Of a stretch of 64,000 nucleotides of DNA, positions 32,301 to 42,076 are shown piece after piece. Each line of letters starts with the position of its first letter. The first letter of the stretch is position 1. The stretch spans positions 64,542,001 to 64,606,000 of the forward strand of contig OZ231126.1 of NCBI GenBank assembly GCA_965153355.1, given 5' to 3'. Below the pieces are notes generated by a model. It was not told where the DNA came from and made no database searches. It saw only the letters and a program-made list of their open reading frames with translations. Made by a program: the position numbers and the translations under genes. This DNA is from Flaccisagitta enflata. Its lineage: Eukaryota > Chaetognatha > Sagittoidea > Aphragmophora.

Positions 32301-33127
32301 CAAAAATGGACGTCGTCTTTATGGCAAGGCGCTGCAACATTGCGGCGCTGTTCAACGAAATCGTCGCGGAAGCGAAGATCCAGTCGGCCGACCATGCAAG
32401 GCATTTCAATTTGTCTGCAAGGTTGCAAAAGGCGAAGAAGATTGCGAGGACCTGTGGAGAGGTGCAACAATGCTATCGTGACGAGCTGCTGCAGGAGATC
32501 CTCAACAAGAGGGTCCCTCATCTTGCAGATAAATTCTGGGAAAAGCAACATGAAGCAGCCCAAAACGGACAATTCTTTTCATTCGACAACTTGGTCCATA
32601 TGATCGAGACATGGGCGGTGATTCAGCGCAATAAAGGCGCAAGCTGCAAAACAGCATCAGTGGCAGCAGTCGCAACTACAGAAAAAGAAGCGCCATCATC
32701 ATACGAAGATGCTTTGACCAACGGCAAGAAAAAGACGCAGTCGACGGACCGCTGCAACGTCTGCAGTGGAATGCATCAAACGGAAGAATGCCATCAGCTG
32801 TTGGAGTTGGAAGTGGACGCGAGAGTTCAAAAGATCATGTCTCGTCGTCTGTGCTTCCACTGCCTCGCGCCAGGGCACAACGCCAAAGGATGCGTGAACA
32901 GACCAACTTGCCAAACCTGCAAGAAGCGGCACGCAACGATTCTCCACGGGCGCACCTACAAGAAAGAAGAAAAGGAAGAGAAGAAAGGAGAAAATAAGCA
33001 GGGAAATAAAGTACCGCTGGCTCCCTTCAAAAAGTCAGAGGATGCGGCTGCAGCAGCACCAACAACTCCGTCGACGACGGAAGCAGCCGATCCAACGGAA
33101 ATCATCTCTCCTAACGCCACGGCATGA
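29348..33127 (+). CDS. BEL/Pao retrotransposon Gag, extremely Gln-rich
   Basis: ATG at 29348, 1259 codons. The C-terminal part is a BEL/Pao Gag: a helical capsid-like region (about residues 890-1090, around DRFLERAAYNDLMRAREVGL and LTQMDILLELPKWFAGPAKE), then paired zinc-knuckle-type clusters (CNVCSGMHQTEEC near residue 1136, and CFHCLAPGHNAKGC plus CQTCKKRHATILH near 1172-1200). The first two thirds contain two large Gln-rich blocks (about residues 300-430 and 560-670), coded by mixed CAG/CAA and unusual for this superfamily. The frame ends in TGA at 33125. The same frame stays open beyond it into the protease, so Gag and Pol were one frame, as is usual in BEL elements. Confidence 0.88.
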   Translation: MAAARNDDTVSTASTSSRVSHFGLNQCPRSRLRARDDITAEMEGCRRRSTPFTCTEGTNDFDDAACESDGARHGLRDMVYDISYARQMALDSIPGDPLRFAASSLRRIRREWDSMRFFDRENYPEGFPSNADIVNAVHNDIGNRKRPVNEFSWNSLPTDTHAARDNVTGAPTPRMRTSSPNPDGSEYLPLPARRHDAQSPTGGQFLNLPPIQRGDAVNQWVSDLVSEIEPARASPMEQADDMLADLDDADALARGRGIINGLTPQERARRRFVNRSAERDRWGRQLEEEMRQGRRLIDDMQQQQREEEQRQQQEQQQQHQLQMQQQQLQQQRQLHRPQEQQQTTAQRQQQELLQQQQLQQLQQFCQQDQQQHQILQPTPQPAQQHDQQQQQQQQQQQQELRQHQQQQQQQNDAGEHRQQQQQQQQQPSAAIPAVVVDPPASNNNPVESMNVSEETEEERQQRLADQRLRMMAEGEGGGAATAPKAPIAVPLGFQQRSSSQEDKELYNRMCNFRQQQQRDEDRRAGIFNNAAEMQRKHWNSLNDGGIGGALEQRDVKLRQLSELEQQQPQHPPKDRRSIFRNFNPGLFNSNTQQHHVQSVETSVKQPMQQQQQWEQQQQQGQRQRQLQQQNEQQQRPDQQQQLQHQQWQQQRLQQQQQHQDQHHQTPAATILPTAPEVIFEKQIGSARRETGLPRQEEKVFNTAGSGGDATEAMRRRQMQEAADAKLAQQLQDKERRKVAPKKTTSGLQPKAPKVAQAPLATPQAEVIQQNQRLQQEVDSLKMQIQQRDFDLAAAKAEERQRKEEQQQRQYVRQDFDAPRFHQDDRQQQMNQQEEVGWSIKTTKKRSPVKVGGQYALIQQPPAYHQVEHHQVARQPEVHVQMPNNPALDRFLERAAYNDLMRAREVGLKALERARPEKPLQELSSTDFMMWKRKFKDAEKHEGLTQMDILLELPKWFAGPAKEIIETATIDATEATARGEIDDAFAKMDVVFMARRCNIAALFNEIVAEAKIQSADHARHFNLSARLQKAKKIARTCGEVQQCYRDELLQEILNKRVPHLADKFWEKQHEAAQNGQFFSFDNLVHMIETWAVIQRNKGASCKTASVAAVATTEKEAPSSYEDALTNGKKKTQSTDRCNVCSGMHQTEECHQLLELEVDARVQKIMSRRLCFHCLAPGHNAKGCVNRPTCQTCKKRHATILHGRTYKKEEKEEKKGENKQGNKVPLAPFKKSEDAAAAAPTTPSTTEAADPTEIISPNATA

Positions 33128-34294
33128 CTGGCGGCGACGGCAACGTCGCGGTCCGTCTCTTCATTCGACGACGTTGTCCGTCCGATCGTTCCAGTGACTA
33201 TTATAAACAATTCTTCGGGTGCGCAGAGGACGATTTACGCTATGATCGACTCAGGCGCTGATCGCGACGTGATCAGTACCAATGTCATTCGCAGTCTTCT
33301 GATTCCAACAAAAACAGTGCAAATGACGGTGATTACTGTGGGAAGTCATGTTGTTGAGGATCGTTTCATCGCATCATTCACCATGCAATCGGTCGACGAG
33401 GAATACGTCGTCGACATCAGCGACGCATTGGTGGGTGATTTGTTAACGAGTGAACGCGATATTCCTCCTTTTCTCCGCGACCTATCTGACCAACCTCACA
33501 TCGAAGGCGTAAAATTTCCAGAAGCTGAAGGCGGTGTGATGATGATCATCGGAGCGGCGCATGCGGATGCCGCCGTCGCTCAAGAAATCCGTCGAGGGCC
33601 TTCAGGATCTTTGACTTGCTTTAGATGTCTATTCGGTTGGACTGTATGTGGAAAAACGGGCAAAAGAGGACGAGATGTTGCGTCGATCAACGCTATCGCG
33701 ACGGATGACCGCGTCCTAAACGATAATATCGATCGCATCCTCGACAATCGCGTCCTCAACAGCAACATCGACCGCATCTTCTACCATGACTTTGCATCAT
33801 CAATCGTCTCGCAAGAGGAGATGGGTGATTCCCTCGAAAATGTCAGAGCGTGCAAAACGTTAGAGGAAAAAATATATTTTTGCCCAATTGTGAAAAAGTA
33901 CTTTGCTCCCGTCACATGGAAATTTCATCATGAAAAAATCATGGAGATTCTGAGAAGAGTGAAATCACGACCGACTGCGATGAAGCGACTCGGCAACCAA
34001 CGTTTTCGCTTCAAGCGTGATCCAGCCTTCAAAGAAAGAGTCTTCCGTGAAATCGAGAAGTTTTACGAGACGGGAGTGGCGATTGAGATTGACAACGTCG
34101 ACGACGACGACGGCATTGAGAAGCCGCGCTGGTATTTGCCGCTTCATATCGTCGAATTGCGCGGAAAAACGCGCGATGTCACGACGCGTGCGGCGACCGA
34201 CGGGATCTCACTTAATGATTTGCTGTGGAGGCCCAAACCTGATAACTCTGATGGACATCCTCATGCGTTGTGTGGAAAATCGCTTTATGTGTGA
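33128..34294 (+). CDS. BEL/Pao Pol, protease and start of reverse transcriptase
   Basis: Continues the Gag frame after the TGA. The protease motif MIDSGADRDVIS gives an aspartic active site (Asp-Ser-Gly). The N-terminal part of a BEL RT follows: the Lys-rich 'MKRLGNQRFRFKRDP' segment, WYLPLHIVELRGKTRDVTTR and ATDGISLNDLLWRPKP. The frame breaks at 34294, before the catalytic YxDD block, and coding similarity resumes in another frame. No start codon is needed, since translation would come from Gag by readthrough or an ancestral fusion. Confidence 0.8.
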   Translation: MAATATSRSVSSFDDVVRPIVPVTIINNSSGAQRTIYAMIDSGADRDVISTNVIRSLLIPTKTVQMTVITVGSHVVEDRFIASFTMQSVDEEYVVDISDALVGDLLTSERDIPPFLRDLSDQPHIEGVKFPEAEGGVMMIIGAAHADAAVAQEIRRGPSGSLTCFRCLFGWTVCGKTGKRGRDVASINAIATDDRVLNDNIDRILDNRVLNSNIDRIFYHDFASSIVSQEEMGDSLENVRACKTLEEKIYFCPIVKKYFAPVTWKFHHEKIMEILRRVKSRPTAMKRLGNQRFRFKRDPAFKERVFREIEKFYETGVAIEIDNVDDDDGIEKPRWYLPLHIVELRGKTRDVTTRAATDGISLNDLLWRPKPDNSDGHPHALCGKSLYV

Positions 34295-35430
34295 CATAAA
34301 GGCGTTTTCCACCAAACTGCGTCCATCCTGACGTTCAATTTGTCCAGATTGGTTCAAGATGCACTCTTCGAGAAGCATTTGAATCTGTTTCTATCACACG
34401 TCTTCGGCAGCCAATCCAGCTCATTCGTCACATCTTTCACCGTCAGAAAGCATGCTGAAGTAATCCGGCCCAAATATCCACCACACGCGATCTTATTACG
34501 CTCTATGGTTTTACGTCACGACGGAAGTGGGGTGGGGATTCGGTCGGCAAGCCTCAACCAAAGGTGGATCTCAGTGGCGGCGATAGCGGGGCGGGATGGA
34601 CTGAAGTGGAAGAGCAATGCGCTGCAGTTGATGGATGGAGATCCAAACGTGCCAATCCTCATTTCAGATAAGCAAGATGATGCGCCACGAAGGTGTTAGG
34701 CGTCTCATGGCTTCCGGCGGAAGACGTCTTCATTTTCATCTGCGACGAAGAATTCAAAACTCTTAGGGCAAAGACACCTCGTCAATTGGTCTCCATGCAA
34801 GCCAAACTTTATGATCCATTGGGATTTTGGAGTCAGCGCATACATCGGCAGACGACATCTTCAACTCTGTCGTCCACAGGAAGTGGGATGGGATTCGCCC
34901 TTGGAAGAGAGCGTCGAAGAATCCTTCTTCCGCTACACTTCATCTTGGCCTCTTCTACAACAATAATACCGAATTGAACGCTGGTGGAGATAGCGGCGTC
35001 GACAACAGCGACATTGCGGAAATAACAAGTGGATCTTCTGCGTGCGCTCCAAAAGGCGGATATGGAGGCGGTTGCATATCGACGTCAAGTCAGCCGAGAT
35101 GGGGATGTTCACATTTCATTCATCGCCTCCAAATCTCACGTCATTCCACTCAATCCAAAACACGCTTCTCATCACAGCAGCGTTCCGCGCGTCGAGATTG
35201 TATCCGCAGAAAAGGCAGTGCAGCTCAAACGCTTCGTCGGAAGGACCATCACTTGGACAATCTGCGTAAAGTCAGATTTTGGTCTGATTCTGAATCTGCA
35301 CTGAAGATGATTTACAATCCCGGCGAAACAGGCCTGTATTTTTCGCCAATCGTCTCTCAAAGATCACTCAGGTCCGATCCTCAACAGTGGCGCTTGGTTG
35401 ATTCGTCAAACAACCCGGCGGACCACCCGT
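34295..35430 (+). pseudogene. BEL/Pao Pol, broken RT and RNase H region
   Basis: Similarity jumps between frames: VENRFMCDIKAF (34270-34325), a segment ending near 34560 where the YxDD catalytic block has lost its acidic pair, then GVSWLPAEDVFIF and AKLYDPLGFW (34695-34830), which is the connection region. RNase H-like PRVEIVSAEKAVQL follows at 35180-35225. Several frameshifts and stops mean no enzyme can be made. Confidence 0.75.
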
Positions 35431-37180
35431 GAAACATTCTGAGGCCCATGAAGCCGAAAAATGGCGTCAATTCCATCACGGTCCCGCATTTTTGCGTCTT
35501 CCCGAAGATCAGTGGCAAGAGACGAACATCGCAACGTGCCCTATTTCTGCACAAGTCGCACACGTATATGTGGCTGAGAAGTGAAAGAAAAGTGGCTGAT
35601 ATGATACTTCTTTCAGCAACTTCTCAGGAAAATGGATGCATGAGATTTGCTGGATCATGTTTATGGTTCTTATGCAGCCAGAAAGGTGAAGGCGTATCCA
35701 AGGCGAACACGAGCAACAAAGAGATCTCCTTCTAAACCGGAAGTGGCATAAGACGTTTTGGAGCGGCACCAAACAGCACCGTCAAGTCAATGCAGCGGCA
35801 TCATTATTCGACGTCTTTGAACAATTGGAGTTGGGAAAAGTATTCAAGCCAGAAAGCCGTCATGACTTCATTATTAAAAACAAAGAGATGCGGAAATTGA
35901 ATCCTTTCGTCGAACGACAGCAGTATCATTCGGCGTCGGCAGTGGTCGATTAGGCTTCGACATCGCACATGACGCTAAATTTCCCTTCATTTGCCGCCAA
36001 AAGACGAGAATGTGAAATCATTGATTCGCCATTATCATCACAATGATTTTCACGCGGGTGCAAAGCATACGTTGTGCCAACTACGCCAGTTTGTGTAGAC
36101 TACAAAAGGTCTTCAGGCTGTCAAGAGCGACATCAACACGTGCTTCAGATGCCAGAAGAACTTTAAAAAGAACGCAAATCAGCAAATGGCTAATCTTCCA
36201 TCAAATCGCGTCAATCCTGCACCTGTTTTTGCAGAGACTGGATTGGATGTCATGGGGCATTTCCTAGTGAAGATGAACGGGCGTGCTGATCACAAGGTGT
36301 GGATCGCAGTGTTCACCTGTTTCGTGTCACGCGCCGTCCATGTGGAATTGCTCTTCAACATGTCAGCTGATGCGATGGTAAATGCAATCATCCGCTTTGC
36401 AGCAAGGCGCCCCGGAATTCGCCGTTTCACTTCAGATTGCGGGACGCGCGAATCTAGTGGGCGCCAATAACATCCTCAAGAAGGAAATGGAAGCTTGGAA
36501 CCGCTCGTCAACTCCCGAACTGCAGCGGCGCGGCCTTCGGTGGGACTTTATCACGCCGAGAACACCCCACTATGGAGGGGTGTGGGAGAGAAGAGAAGAT
36601 GCGTCGCTCTCTTTAAGCGCCATCTTGCTTCCATCTCCACTGGCGCCATCCTCCACGTCGAAAACGCCTTCAACACTGCCGTCGTCGAAGTTGAAGGAAT
36701 TTCCCAATCGCCGTCCTCTGACAGCGCTCAGCGATGATCCAAATGACTCTGAGGCCCTTACACCAGAATCATATCCTCAATCCATCTACATCCGGCCATG
36801 CCCCTCTAGATCTGGTGCAACAAGGCGTCAACTCTGACGCCGACTCTGCGAAGATTCAATGGAGACGTGCGCAATCGCGTGTGGATGCATTTTGGAAATC
36901 GTGGAGGGTCAGAATTCGAAGATACTTGTAAACTATTCACGCGCGAGAAGCAAATGGTCGGAGAATCCGAGAAAGACTTTGCGGTGAATTGAGCATGAGT
37001 CATCGTCAAGCCCAAGACGAAAGCGCTGCCTCGTCACAATTGGAGTTTAGGACGTGTCATAGGCGTCGAGGGTTCGTCAGCCCATGTCCGGAGGGCTCAC
37101 ATCCAGCGCCAGGATGGAAAGATGGTGACGAAAGACCGCACGAAGCTCGTGCGGCTGGAATTGGACTCATAAAAAACGCT
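35431..37180 (+). pseudogene. BEL/Pao Pol, broken integrase region
   Basis: The integrase core is recognisable in pieces: MANLPSNRVNPAPVFAETGL and DVMGHFLVKMNGRADHKVWI (36186 on), FTCFVSRAVHVELL, WDFITPRTPHYGGVWER (36540-36590, different frame), and WRRAQSRVDAFWKSW (36860-36905, a third frame), which is the BEL integrase C-terminal block. At least three frame changes occur. The similarity fades by about 37180. Confidence 0.75.
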
Positions 37181-37390
37181 AAGTTTTTTAGAGAGAGAGA
37201 AAAAGGCGCATGGGCCTGTCCATTAGTAATTATAGATATGAGTGATTGAAACTCTGACTTGTTATATTTACAAAGAGTTGTTATTATTCATATTTGGTTC
37301 TGATTATCCATGCTTTCATCTTTCCTCTTGTCAATTATTTTGTCCATTTCCATTTACACATCAAAACACTGATTCATTCGCTCTGTCTAT

Positions 37391-38317
37391 ATGTACATAT
37401 TATTTGTGCCAAATCCGTTCTTACCTTTATCAGTTCTTCAACACGAACATTTCAAAGCCTCCGCTGACGACGTCATTCCATCTACGAAGTCAGTTTGCAT
37501 CTTGAAGTCGCTCGTCGGAGTCAAGATGTCCGTCGGCACTGGCGTCGAGGCTGAAACGGCGTGTCGGCGTCGTGCGAGGTCCTTGAATCTTCGCCGACTC
37601 TTCAACGCGGCTCAGCCTCGAGAGGATCTGCATCCACGACGTCGTTCGGGCGGAGGAGGGGCTGTCGCGCTGGCAGCGCGCGGCGACCTTCGTTCCGTCG
37701 TCGACGCAAAAATGGCGAATAAAAAGCGTCAACAAGATGATTCGTTGGATAAATGTCGTCAGCCATCCCATGCCGTTGATCCCATGTCGCTTCCTCCATT
37801 GGTGGTTATCAGAGATGGAGGTTCGAGGCGGATTTCGATCAATCGGCCGCCGACGGACTTATTCACCACTTCCTCGGTGGTGTCATCATCGTCGGATTTG
37901 CCCCCATCGCCTCGCCAATTCTGCGCCAGTTCGGGCGCGCGTCTCGTGATCAAGCGTCTGCAACCACATCAACGCAGCGGGGGACGAGAGAGAGATTGGT
38001 CAATGATGGAGCAAGAGTGGAGGAGGAGGATGGAAGCGGAGGAGGGTGTTGGTGAATGGGGGGAGGTGGAGAAAGACATTGACCCGGAAGTGGACACTGC
38101 GACGCCGGGAGAGAAGCACCAACGGATGCAGGCGCGTTGGTGGTATCGTATCATCAGCCCGGACGTCGAAGCATCTCTCCTCTTCAAAGAGTTTGAAAAA
38201 CTTGCGGTATGCTGCAACAAGCAAACTCTCATGCGCTCATCGGCTAATCAAACAGAGCTTGGCTCGGAGACTCTGGAGCGCAAAATCCAAAACGTAATAA
38301 GAGAAGGAGGAGCATGA
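37391..38317 (+). CDS. unrecognised 308-codon frame, probably a broken retroelement Gag
   Basis: The open frame probably starts from the Met of MSVGTGVEAETACRRRA (37526). It is rich in Arg, Ser and Pro, with a charged helical stretch (RDWSMMEQEWRRRMEAEEG) and a C-terminal helical part (ASLLFKEFEKLAVCCNKQ). It ends in TGA at 38315. Similar composition continues in the next frame (EHDKEVRSHGQAKKEECGS onward to about 38645), so a frameshift near 38310 is likely. It follows the BEL integrase directly and runs up to an assembly gap. No domain is recognised. A third BEL frame, or the start of another element, are the options. Confidence 0.4.
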   Translation: MYILFVPNPFLPLSVLQHEHFKASADDVIPSTKSVCILKSLVGVKMSVGTGVEAETACRRRARSLNLRRLFNAAQPREDLHPRRRSGGGGAVALAARGDLRSVVDAKMANKKRQQDDSLDKCRQPSHAVDPMSLPPLVVIRDGGSRRISINRPPTDLFTTSSVVSSSSDLPPSPRQFCASSGARLVIKRLQPHQRSGGRERDWSMMEQEWRRRMEAEEGVGEWGEVEKDIDPEVDTATPGEKHQRMQARWWYRIISPDVEASLLFKEFEKLAVCCNKQTLMRSSANQTELGSETLERKIQNVIREGGA

Positions 38318-38769
38318 TAAGGAGGTTCGAAGTCATGGTCAGGCGAAGAAGGAAGAATGCGGCTCCCGGCCTCCTGGTGCAACTTCCGTCGGCCTTCATG
38401 AGTCCACCAGCGGTATTCGTGCTCGACGCAGCCGCAGCTACATCAGCGGCTTAATTCACTCTGCAGCATCAGGAAGCCGTCAATCGCGCCCTGGATTAGT
38501 TCATCCCCCAAATCAGCAGCAACAGGGTCCTCGTGACGTCACTCCCTCACAAAAATCGAAGAGATCACCGTCGGGAAAGACTCCACAAACGCGCAATGTG
38601 CCGGGTCAACAAGGGACCAGATTCCAAAAGCAAGGCCCCAGCTAAGCGCCTCCAGCGCGCGCCCTGCAGCAGTAACGCCCAAAGGCCAAGGGGAAGCTTC
38701 AAGCGGTTCGTCGACGGCAACGTTGGCGGCTAACCCAGAAGCTGGATCAGGCGCCTAGCAGGTGTTCGA

Positions 38770-38779
38770 NNNNNNNNNN
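38770..38779. other. assembly gap (10 N)
   Basis: Run of N of token length; true size unknown. It separates the BEL-derived region from the sequence leading to the Ty3/gypsy element. Confidence 0.99.
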
Positions 38780-40091
38780 TCTTTTTTCCCTTTTGCCGTA
38801 AATTAACATCGCCGGAAGGCGTGTTGGCGTCAAACCCCTCCCATTTAAATCGTCGTTCCTTTCGTTGACGTCGGGTTCGCCGTCAATTCATCTGTTTATT
38901 CGTCACTTCTAATTGGTATTGTATTGGTAATTAAAGATAGAAAAGTATTGGGTAAAGTGATTGATTGATACTTATTTCTCTTATCTCAGAACGGCTCCGC
39001 CGGTCTGAGTTTATTTTTTTAAGACTCTTCATAGTTTCTCTTTTTTTTTATTTCTTTCTATTGCCTTGTTTGCCTTACTGCTTCTTTCCGGAATTACTTG
39101 AAGTAAAGGCCCCTAGGTAGGTTTAACCGGCGCCCGTCAACTGTCTAGTCAATGCGAGCCTTACCGGAGGGAATTTGAGGGCCTATTAGGGTGGCAGACT
39201 AGGGCCGGACCGAGATACTGGAGGGTAGTTTATTCATTGGGGCATCATTTATTTTAAGCCTCTTGACCTTCAGTCCCCCAACCTGCTTTTAGCGCTGATT
39301 GCAGGATAAGGAATCCCTTTTCTTTGGGTGATATCGGACTTTGGCTCGGTGGTACCCTGGGCCGATTTTATTTTATCTTCTATTATTTTATTTCATTTTA
39401 TCTTAGGCGTTGATAGAGTTGGTCTGTGCTGAGAACTGTTAAGTACGTACATCATTTATTCTCTTTCAAACTTCATTCATTTCTTCATTCATTGCCCAAT
39501 TGTAATTCCCCCCCCCCCCTTGTTTGTCGTTGATTTTATTGCAAGGATTGGCTTCAACACTTATCAGTTGTCAGTTGTCCGACTCTCCAGTTTTAAGTAG
39601 ATAGTATTTATCTATTTTATGCTATAGATGTCAAGCAAGTGGAATTAAGTCCCAACTCTCATTCACTTAAATTAAGCAACAACCCCAGTTGTTCATTCAA
39701 CTTGTCTGCTCCACTGCTTTGATTTCCCAGGAACTGAGAATACCGAGTGTACGAAAATTCGACTTTAATTTCGACGATCGCGATTTTCTACTTCTCCCAA
39801 CTAAACGCGGCTTCGCTGTCTCTCTTCAAACGTCGCAACGTTACTCTTCCGACCATCGTTGGATCAGCAAAGTCAAAACAACCCAAACTACAGGTGTGTG
39901 GGATCGGGCTGTTGAGCGCAGATTGATAAAAAAGCGTTCTGTTCCTTTCCTTAGCACTTGTTTGTTTATTTGTTTTGTTGATAAAAACCGGAAGTTTGTA
40001 GACTCTCGAGCGATTGTTTTGAAGATAGACTTAATAAATAGTGAAAAATAAAAACAAATAACCAAATATAATTTGACAATGTAAAAGGAAA
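38780..40091. other. leader / possible LTR of the Ty3/gypsy element
   Basis: No host gene recognised. A block AGAACGGCTCCGCCGGTCTGA at 38989 recurs as AGAACGGCCAAGCTGGTCTGA at 40462, both followed by a T-rich stretch. A long 5' LTR may lie here, but no matching 3' LTR was found after 46677. Confidence 0.35.
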
Positions 40092-40379
40092 ATGTCTGAA
40101 GGATTATATTGGCAATTTGACGACATAATATACGACGGGGAGGAGTTGGTATTTAAAAAACTAGTTTTTTGGGCATCGTTGCTGGCAATTACGTTTTTGA
40201 ACATTGATTCAAAATTGGTAGCTGACCCTTATGTAGCGTTTTATCCAACTAGTCAAGCTCCCGGTGTCCTAGCTAGTTTTCTTGCTGAATATAGGGTCTG
40301 TTTTGATCTCCTTATCCCATACTTTGAGGCCTCATCTTATTCTCCACTCCCTTCTCCCACAGCCTCTGACTCGGAGTAG
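40092..40379 (+). CDS. small 95-codon frame upstream of gypsy Gag
   Basis: ATG at 40092 in good context (GGAAAATGT) opens MSEGLYWQFDDIIYDGEEL, followed by a hydrophobic stretch KLVFWASLLAITFLNI and a Ser/Pro-rich tail, ending at TAG. It lies between the possible LTR and Gag on the same strand. No family is recognised. It could be a leader ORF of the element or a chance frame. Confidence 0.3.
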   Translation: MSEGLYWQFDDIIYDGEELVFKKLVFWASLLAITFLNIDSKLVADPYVAFYPTSQAPGVLASFLAEYRVCFDLLIPYFEASSYSPLPSPTASDSE

Positions 40380-40568
40380 AGAAGAGCCACAGTTAGCCTG
40401 ATTATTTTTTTTTTCCCTTAAAAGTTTTTTTTTCAACACTTTTTTTTTTTCGTCTGCTTTCAGAACGGCCAAGCTGGTCTGAATTTATTTCAATGTCTAT
40501 TTTTCTTCTTTTGCTCAGTATTATTTTTGAAATGTTTGATCTTTTTTTTTACTCTAATCTTCTACATT

Positions 40569-40586
40569 TGGCGCATAACTTTTGGG
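40569..40586 (+). promoter_or_regulatory. possible primer-binding site of the Ty3/gypsy element
   Basis: TGGCGCATAACTTTTGGG begins with TGG, as expected for pairing with a tRNA 3' CCA. It lies 3 nt after a CA dinucleotide that could end the 5' LTR, and 86 nt before the Gag ATG. The specific tRNA is not identified. Confidence 0.3.
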
Positions 40587-40654
40587 TAACTATTTGATAA
40601 TATAGTTGCATCTTGACTCAATTTTTATTGACAATACAGTACTGACTGTACAAA

Positions 40655-42076
40655 ATGAACAATGGTAACAATGACGCTGCGGCAGCAGCAGCTGCGGCAG
40701 CGGCAGCAGCAGCCCAACCCCAGGCACACCCTCCCCCTCAATTTTACACAGCCTTAATTGATAGACTGACAGCCCCAAGAGCTAACACGGTTAAGTCCAT
40801 CCCTGGCCCAAATTACAGGTCTGGGGAAGATTTTGACCTGTGGGTAGTGAGCTTTGTAGATAACTGCCGTGCGACACACAACATCTCAGCAACTGACCCA
40901 CAATTGAACAACATTTGCACTAATTGGGTAAGCACTAAGTTGGACCCTGGCCCGACTCGATCAACGTATGACAATTTGGACGATACTGTCAAACAAAACT
41001 GGACGACTTTGAAACAAGCTTTATCAAGCGCGTATAAAGATTCTGCAGAAGAAATAATGTTTCTTAGTAGGGATGATGCTTGGAAGCGAGGCAACATGAG
41101 CTTGTTAGATTACCGCTTGTTAGATTACCGTAATGGACTACAGCACAGAATGTCAAAATACCAAGGCGATCTGAAAAATGTGCCTGCTGAGTATGAGCGT
41201 ACGGCCGTGAGGAGGTTTAGGGCTGGCCTCCAGAACCCTGTTCTGGAGGCACACATACTGATGTCAACTACCGGACAAAATAACACACTTGCCAATGCTT
41301 TTGCAGTGGCAACCGCTTTTGAAAACACTATTAATACAATCAGCCAGAGCGGCCCAAAGGCCACTACGCCAATGGCAGCTATGCTGAGTTTCCCCCAGAT
41401 GGGTGCTTTAAGTTCTGATTTGCCTCAGTTTAGTGCTTTGACGCCACTGCAAGAAAAAACGAACGAAAGACTTACAGCACTTGAGACGTCCGCAAAGAAA
41501 CATGAGCTAGATGTTACTGAACTAAGGACGGGTGTTTCAGAAATTAAAGATGGGCTTAAGTCCTTCAAAGAAGAGATTGTGGGGGCAGTCAATCAGGCAG
41601 TTAGCCAACGCCCCAATTACCAGCGCCAAGTGCGTCCCTATTATCCAGTTTCACGTATGCCTATGAGCCCGTTTGTGCGTCCATTCTACCAACAGGGATC
41701 ACAAGGGGTGAGACCGGGGGTGGTAAGAGGTATTACGGGTGGGCCGGGATATGTATCGCAACAACCAGGCTCATCGGGCCAAAGCTCTGCTTCTCAGGCA
41801 TTGGCACAACCTCAGAGACCGGCCAATCAAAACTCATCTACACAGATGGGTACTTCCAGTCCACTTGCCTTTCCCCAGCGTCCCCCGGGTCCCGCATTGG
41901 GTGCTTTGGATGACCAAAAGTTGGAGGAGACTGAGGTCAAATTCATGGCCAACCCCAACTTACAGTATGGTTCGCACGACAGTGGACATGGCTGGACTGA
42001 CGTAGGACTAAATGGCGCAGAGGGCTATGATTTTGCTCCAGAGGGTATGTATGTCTATTCGGACATGCCTTTTTGA
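40655..42076 (+). CDS. Ty3/gypsy retrotransposon Gag
   Basis: ATG at 40655, 473 codons. It has an Ala run near the N-terminus (13 Ala), a capsid-like helical region (about residues 40-240: FDLWVVSFVDNCRATHN, YDNLDDTVKQNWTTLKQALS, YERTAVRRFRAGLQNP), a coiled-coil-like segment (about 270-320), and a Gln/Pro/Gly-rich tail. No CCHC zinc knuckle is present, which is known for some gypsy lineages. A 15-bp tandem duplication at 41101-41130 gives LLDYR twice. The frame ends TGA at 42074-42076 and overlaps the start of the protease frame, which lies one base back (-1), with a T-run (TTTTTGA) right at the overlap. Confidence 0.85.
   Translation: MNNGNNDAAAAAAAAAAAAAQPQAHPPPQFYTALIDRLTAPRANTVKSIPGPNYRSGEDFDLWVVSFVDNCRATHNISATDPQLNNICTNWVSTKLDPGPTRSTYDNLDDTVKQNWTTLKQALSSAYKDSAEEIMFLSRDDAWKRGNMSLLDYRLLDYRNGLQHRMSKYQGDLKNVPAEYERTAVRRFRAGLQNPVLEAHILMSTTGQNNTLANAFAVATAFENTINTISQSGPKATTPMAAMLSFPQMGALSSDLPQFSALTPLQEKTNERLTALETSAKKHELDVTELRTGVSEIKDGLKSFKEEIVGAVNQAVSQRPNYQRQVRPYYPVSRMPMSPFVRPFYQQGSQGVRPGVVRGITGGPGYVSQQPGSSGQSSASQALAQPQRPANQNSSTQMGTSSPLAFPQRPPGPALGALDDQKLEETEVKFMANPNLQYGSHDSGHGWTDVGLNGAEGYDFAPEGMYVYSDMPF

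Larger units (their letters stand above)
29348..37180 (+). mobile_element. BEL/Pao LTR retrotransposon, decayed, LTRs not identified
   Basis: Internal region with gene order Gag - protease - RT - RNase H - integrase, diagnostic of the animal BEL/Pao superfamily. Gag is intact apart from the terminal TGA, while Pol is heavily damaged, an uneven pattern of decay. No direct-repeat pair that would be the LTRs was found flanking it. Confidence 0.82.
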
